From: Amorphophallus konjac
Lineage: Eukaryota; Streptophyta; Magnoliopsida; Alismatales; Araceae
Length of the DNA: 64,000 bases
NCBI GenBank assembly: GCA_022559845.1
Contig: CM040125.1
Location: forward strand, 199,122,102-199,186,101
Direction: 5' to 3'
Shown here: positions 62,085 to 64,000 of the stretch, in pieces
Position numbering within the stretch: position 1 is the stretch's first letter
How the letters are laid out: the number at the start of each line of letters is the position of its first letter
Notes under the pieces: generated by a model
Seen by the model: only the letters and a program-made list of their open reading frames with translations
Told to the model about the DNA's origin: nothing
Database searches by the model: none
Translations under genes and position numbers: made by a program

Positions 62085-63826
62085 TGTACAATTCCTTATT
62101 TAAGAATGGAATAAAAGGTATGATTTTGTTTGATTTTCATCTCACTCTTGCTATCTTGAATCCCTGCACGCATCATTGAAACAAACAGGTCAGTATCTCT
62201 GTTCTGACTTGGCCCCTTGCTCAATAAGCAGGTGTTCACTTCAACTGTCCTTGATAATGGGTCAAGGGGCCAAGCCTTTATTAACGAAGGCAAGGGAAAG
62301 ATGCGATAATGATGAATGTGACAGACAAGCACACTAATGCAAGCGGAATTTAAAAGTGAAATGCTGCATACAAATGCAATCATGCGAAATGATTTTTTTT
62401 TATTTTTCTGGCATTTTTGTTGTTGTCTTTGTTATCATTCTAATTTTTTTTGTTTTCCAAATATCTACGTTTTCTCTTTTTTTTATCATTTTTTTTGTCG
62501 CTAACGCCTGATGAGCACCCATATGGCACCTTACCTTCATGAGAACAGGGATTTCTTACTAACCTCCCAGGTATCCTAAGTGCACATCTAGGTTGATTTG
62601 GGCCTCTAGACCCCTCGAATGATAATCCCGCCGGCTAAGACTTACCCTGATGACAATATCACCATGCCATGCTTAGGCTCCCAGTTGCTTCCGACCACAG
62701 GGATTCGCCCAAAAGGTGTTCGAGGTAAATGATTTGCCCTACCCGGGTCTGTTTCCTTACAACTCTAGATGGTATATGTTGGAACACCCTGGAACCCTAA
62801 CGACCAACCGCGTGATGCTGACCCAGAATCAGACGCCGTCGCACCCAGAGGTGACGCGCTTGCATTGGCCTAAGCCCAAGGTTAAACAAGAAGGCACCCG
62901 GATGGTAAACATGGGTCTTGACCAGCCAAAACACAGAGACTCCTTCGCAGCGATAGCTTCTGCTTTTCAAAGTAGGCAACCACATGTTTGTATTAAAATA
63001 AGGTCGCAAACCACATGTTTCAAAGTAGACTTGTTTAGATATTCCGTCGAGCTTTCATTTTTAAAGGAAGAAGGAAGAGCGTAGGGGATAAACCTCCTGA
63101 GAGGATCGGCAAAACCATTAACCCGGCGAGCCAATAAGGGCCCATTTAACTCTTTCCTTTCGGACAACATCGGACCAAATCTCGAGCATTTATATTCTAT
63201 GGCCCCTTTTGTGGATTCATACTTTTACTTTGAGGGGTTTCATTTATCGCATCAGGCACGGTCACGACCAGGCTTTTCTCTTGATTTTAATTTTGTGTTT
63301 CTTTTTGCGAGGAAGATATACGTATGCCTGCGGGGACACTGCCCTCTTCTCGTGCTCTGATCGATGCTCGAGGAAATGGATCCTACTCTTGCCCTTGGGG
63401 GTTTGGGTTTTGGTTTCTCATGCTCAGCGTTTTAAGGGCGCCGACTGTCTCATTTGGCCGAAGAGAAGAGAATAAAGATTATAGCTTCCGGAGATCTTCT
63501 GGGTGAAGCCCCACTATCGGTGATGCTACCAACTCTTTTTTTTTTTGGATAAAATACGTAAGTGAGTACATGTTGGCTTCCTTTGAGCGTGCATAGGTCG
63601 ATGTGGCCGGACAGGGATCTCCACGGTTCTGGCAAACCAAGACTCGGTGCCTACCAAGCCTTGATGGGCCCTATCCTAACATGAAGGTCGGATGCTGGGA
63701 CTTAACTACATGGTGACCACCAGGCATCGGCATTTTGAGTTTTCCATATTTTTAGTGATTTTCAATATTTTTTTATTTTTGATGTTTTCTTTCTTTTCGT
63801 CATTTTTTTTGTTTTTTGACACTAAG
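62085..63826. other. Region between PMD delta and the pol terminus
   Basis: No convincing gene on either strand. Open frames (for example 62716-63084 +) show no known domain. T-rich runs lie at 62390-62500, 63535-63548 and 63750-63815. If the D-element reading is right, this is the spacer downstream of pol. Confidence 0.45.
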
Positions 63827-64000
63827 CTAAGGGTAGTAATTTTGAAGATAAAGCCCGTTCCAAGGGTGGGATAACTCGGTCCCTTCGGCGTTGACTAGCT
63901 TGTAGGCGTTGCCAGGGTACACGGCTTGAATTACAAATGGTCCTTCCCAATTGGGTTGGAGCTTAGAACGCGGCCCTCCTGGTTTGACAAAAATTCTTTT
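63827..64000 (-). CDS. pol: C-terminus of a Tat-type pol (integrase end), partial
   Basis: On the minus strand the frame enters from beyond the window and ends at TAG 63827-63829. It reads KPGGPRSKLQPNWEGPF, VYPGNAYKLVNAEG, then LYLQNYYP, the integrase C-terminal module that closes Tat-lineage polyproteins (compare LSPNWEGPYQVVE ... LRKFYF of element A). About 57 residues are visible, without a stop. It is in the same orientation as the right D-family LTR at 41687-42997. Confidence 0.8.
   Translation of the reverse strand, partial: KRIFVKPGGPRSKLQPNWEGPFVIQAVYPGNAYKLVNAEGTELSHPWNGLYLQNYYP

Noticed and set aside
62716..63084. 122-aa frame as a small gene
   Set aside because: No recognisable domain, no clear promoter, and it lies in presumed noncoding element sequence.

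Overview
This is plant (angiosperm) nuclear DNA from a repeat-rich, intergenic stretch. I found no ordinary single-copy host gene, rRNA, tRNA or CRISPR. Nearly all of the window is explained by nested Ty3/gypsy LTR retrotransposons, a LINE fragment, and a cluster of plant-mobile-domain (PMD)-type genes that appears to be carried antisense inside a Tat-type element. Signs of a plant are chromodomain and dual-RNase-H Ty3 elements, initiator-Met-tRNA primer sites, GT-AG introns and PMD proteins. The species cannot be named from the sequence.

Layout. 1-9047: 5'-truncated Tat-lineage element A (+) with gag, broken pol, an intact antisense coiled-coil ORF and a 3' LTR. 9048-10327: LINE 3' fragment. 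10442-16043: Tekay/Del-type chromovirus B (+) with 5' LTR, decayed gag-pol and chromodomain, but no 3' LTR. 16053-16539 and 26448-26615: repeat S, split by element C (16540-26447), a non-autonomous LTR element with 1637-bp LTRs, target-site duplication (TSD) ACTCC, a proline-rich ORF and many short hairpins. 26610-41023: 3' end of a D-family element (+), ending in an LTR full of tandem palindromes. Its antisense PMD gene alpha is split by a solo LTR (27386-37128, TSD GCTAA), itself split by element 1 (27734-35425, TSD TAAAA). 41029-41675: second copy of S. 41687-64000: a second D-family copy in the opposite orientation. It has an LTR, a 3' end, then four PMD genes alpha, beta, gamma and delta on + (antisense to the element), and at the right edge the C-terminus of a Tat-type pol on the minus strand. 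Delta is split by element 2 (53427-61492, TSD AATGC).

Elements 1 and 2 are young: their LTR pairs differ at roughly a dozen and five positions respectively. Each encodes one long protein (990 and 846 aa) with a Gag domain, a region of repeated GCPGPP motifs, and an integrase C-terminal segment. Element 1 also keeps a chromodomain. Protease, reverse transcriptase, RNase H and the integrase core are absent, so they look like protein-coding but non-autonomous chromovirus derivatives that need an outside polymerase.

Three signals seem most worth following: the Gag-chromodomain fusion proteins; the antisense PMD gene array between pol and the 3' LTR of a very large Tat-like element; and short hairpins with compensatory stem changes in LTRs, RNA leaders and promoters.
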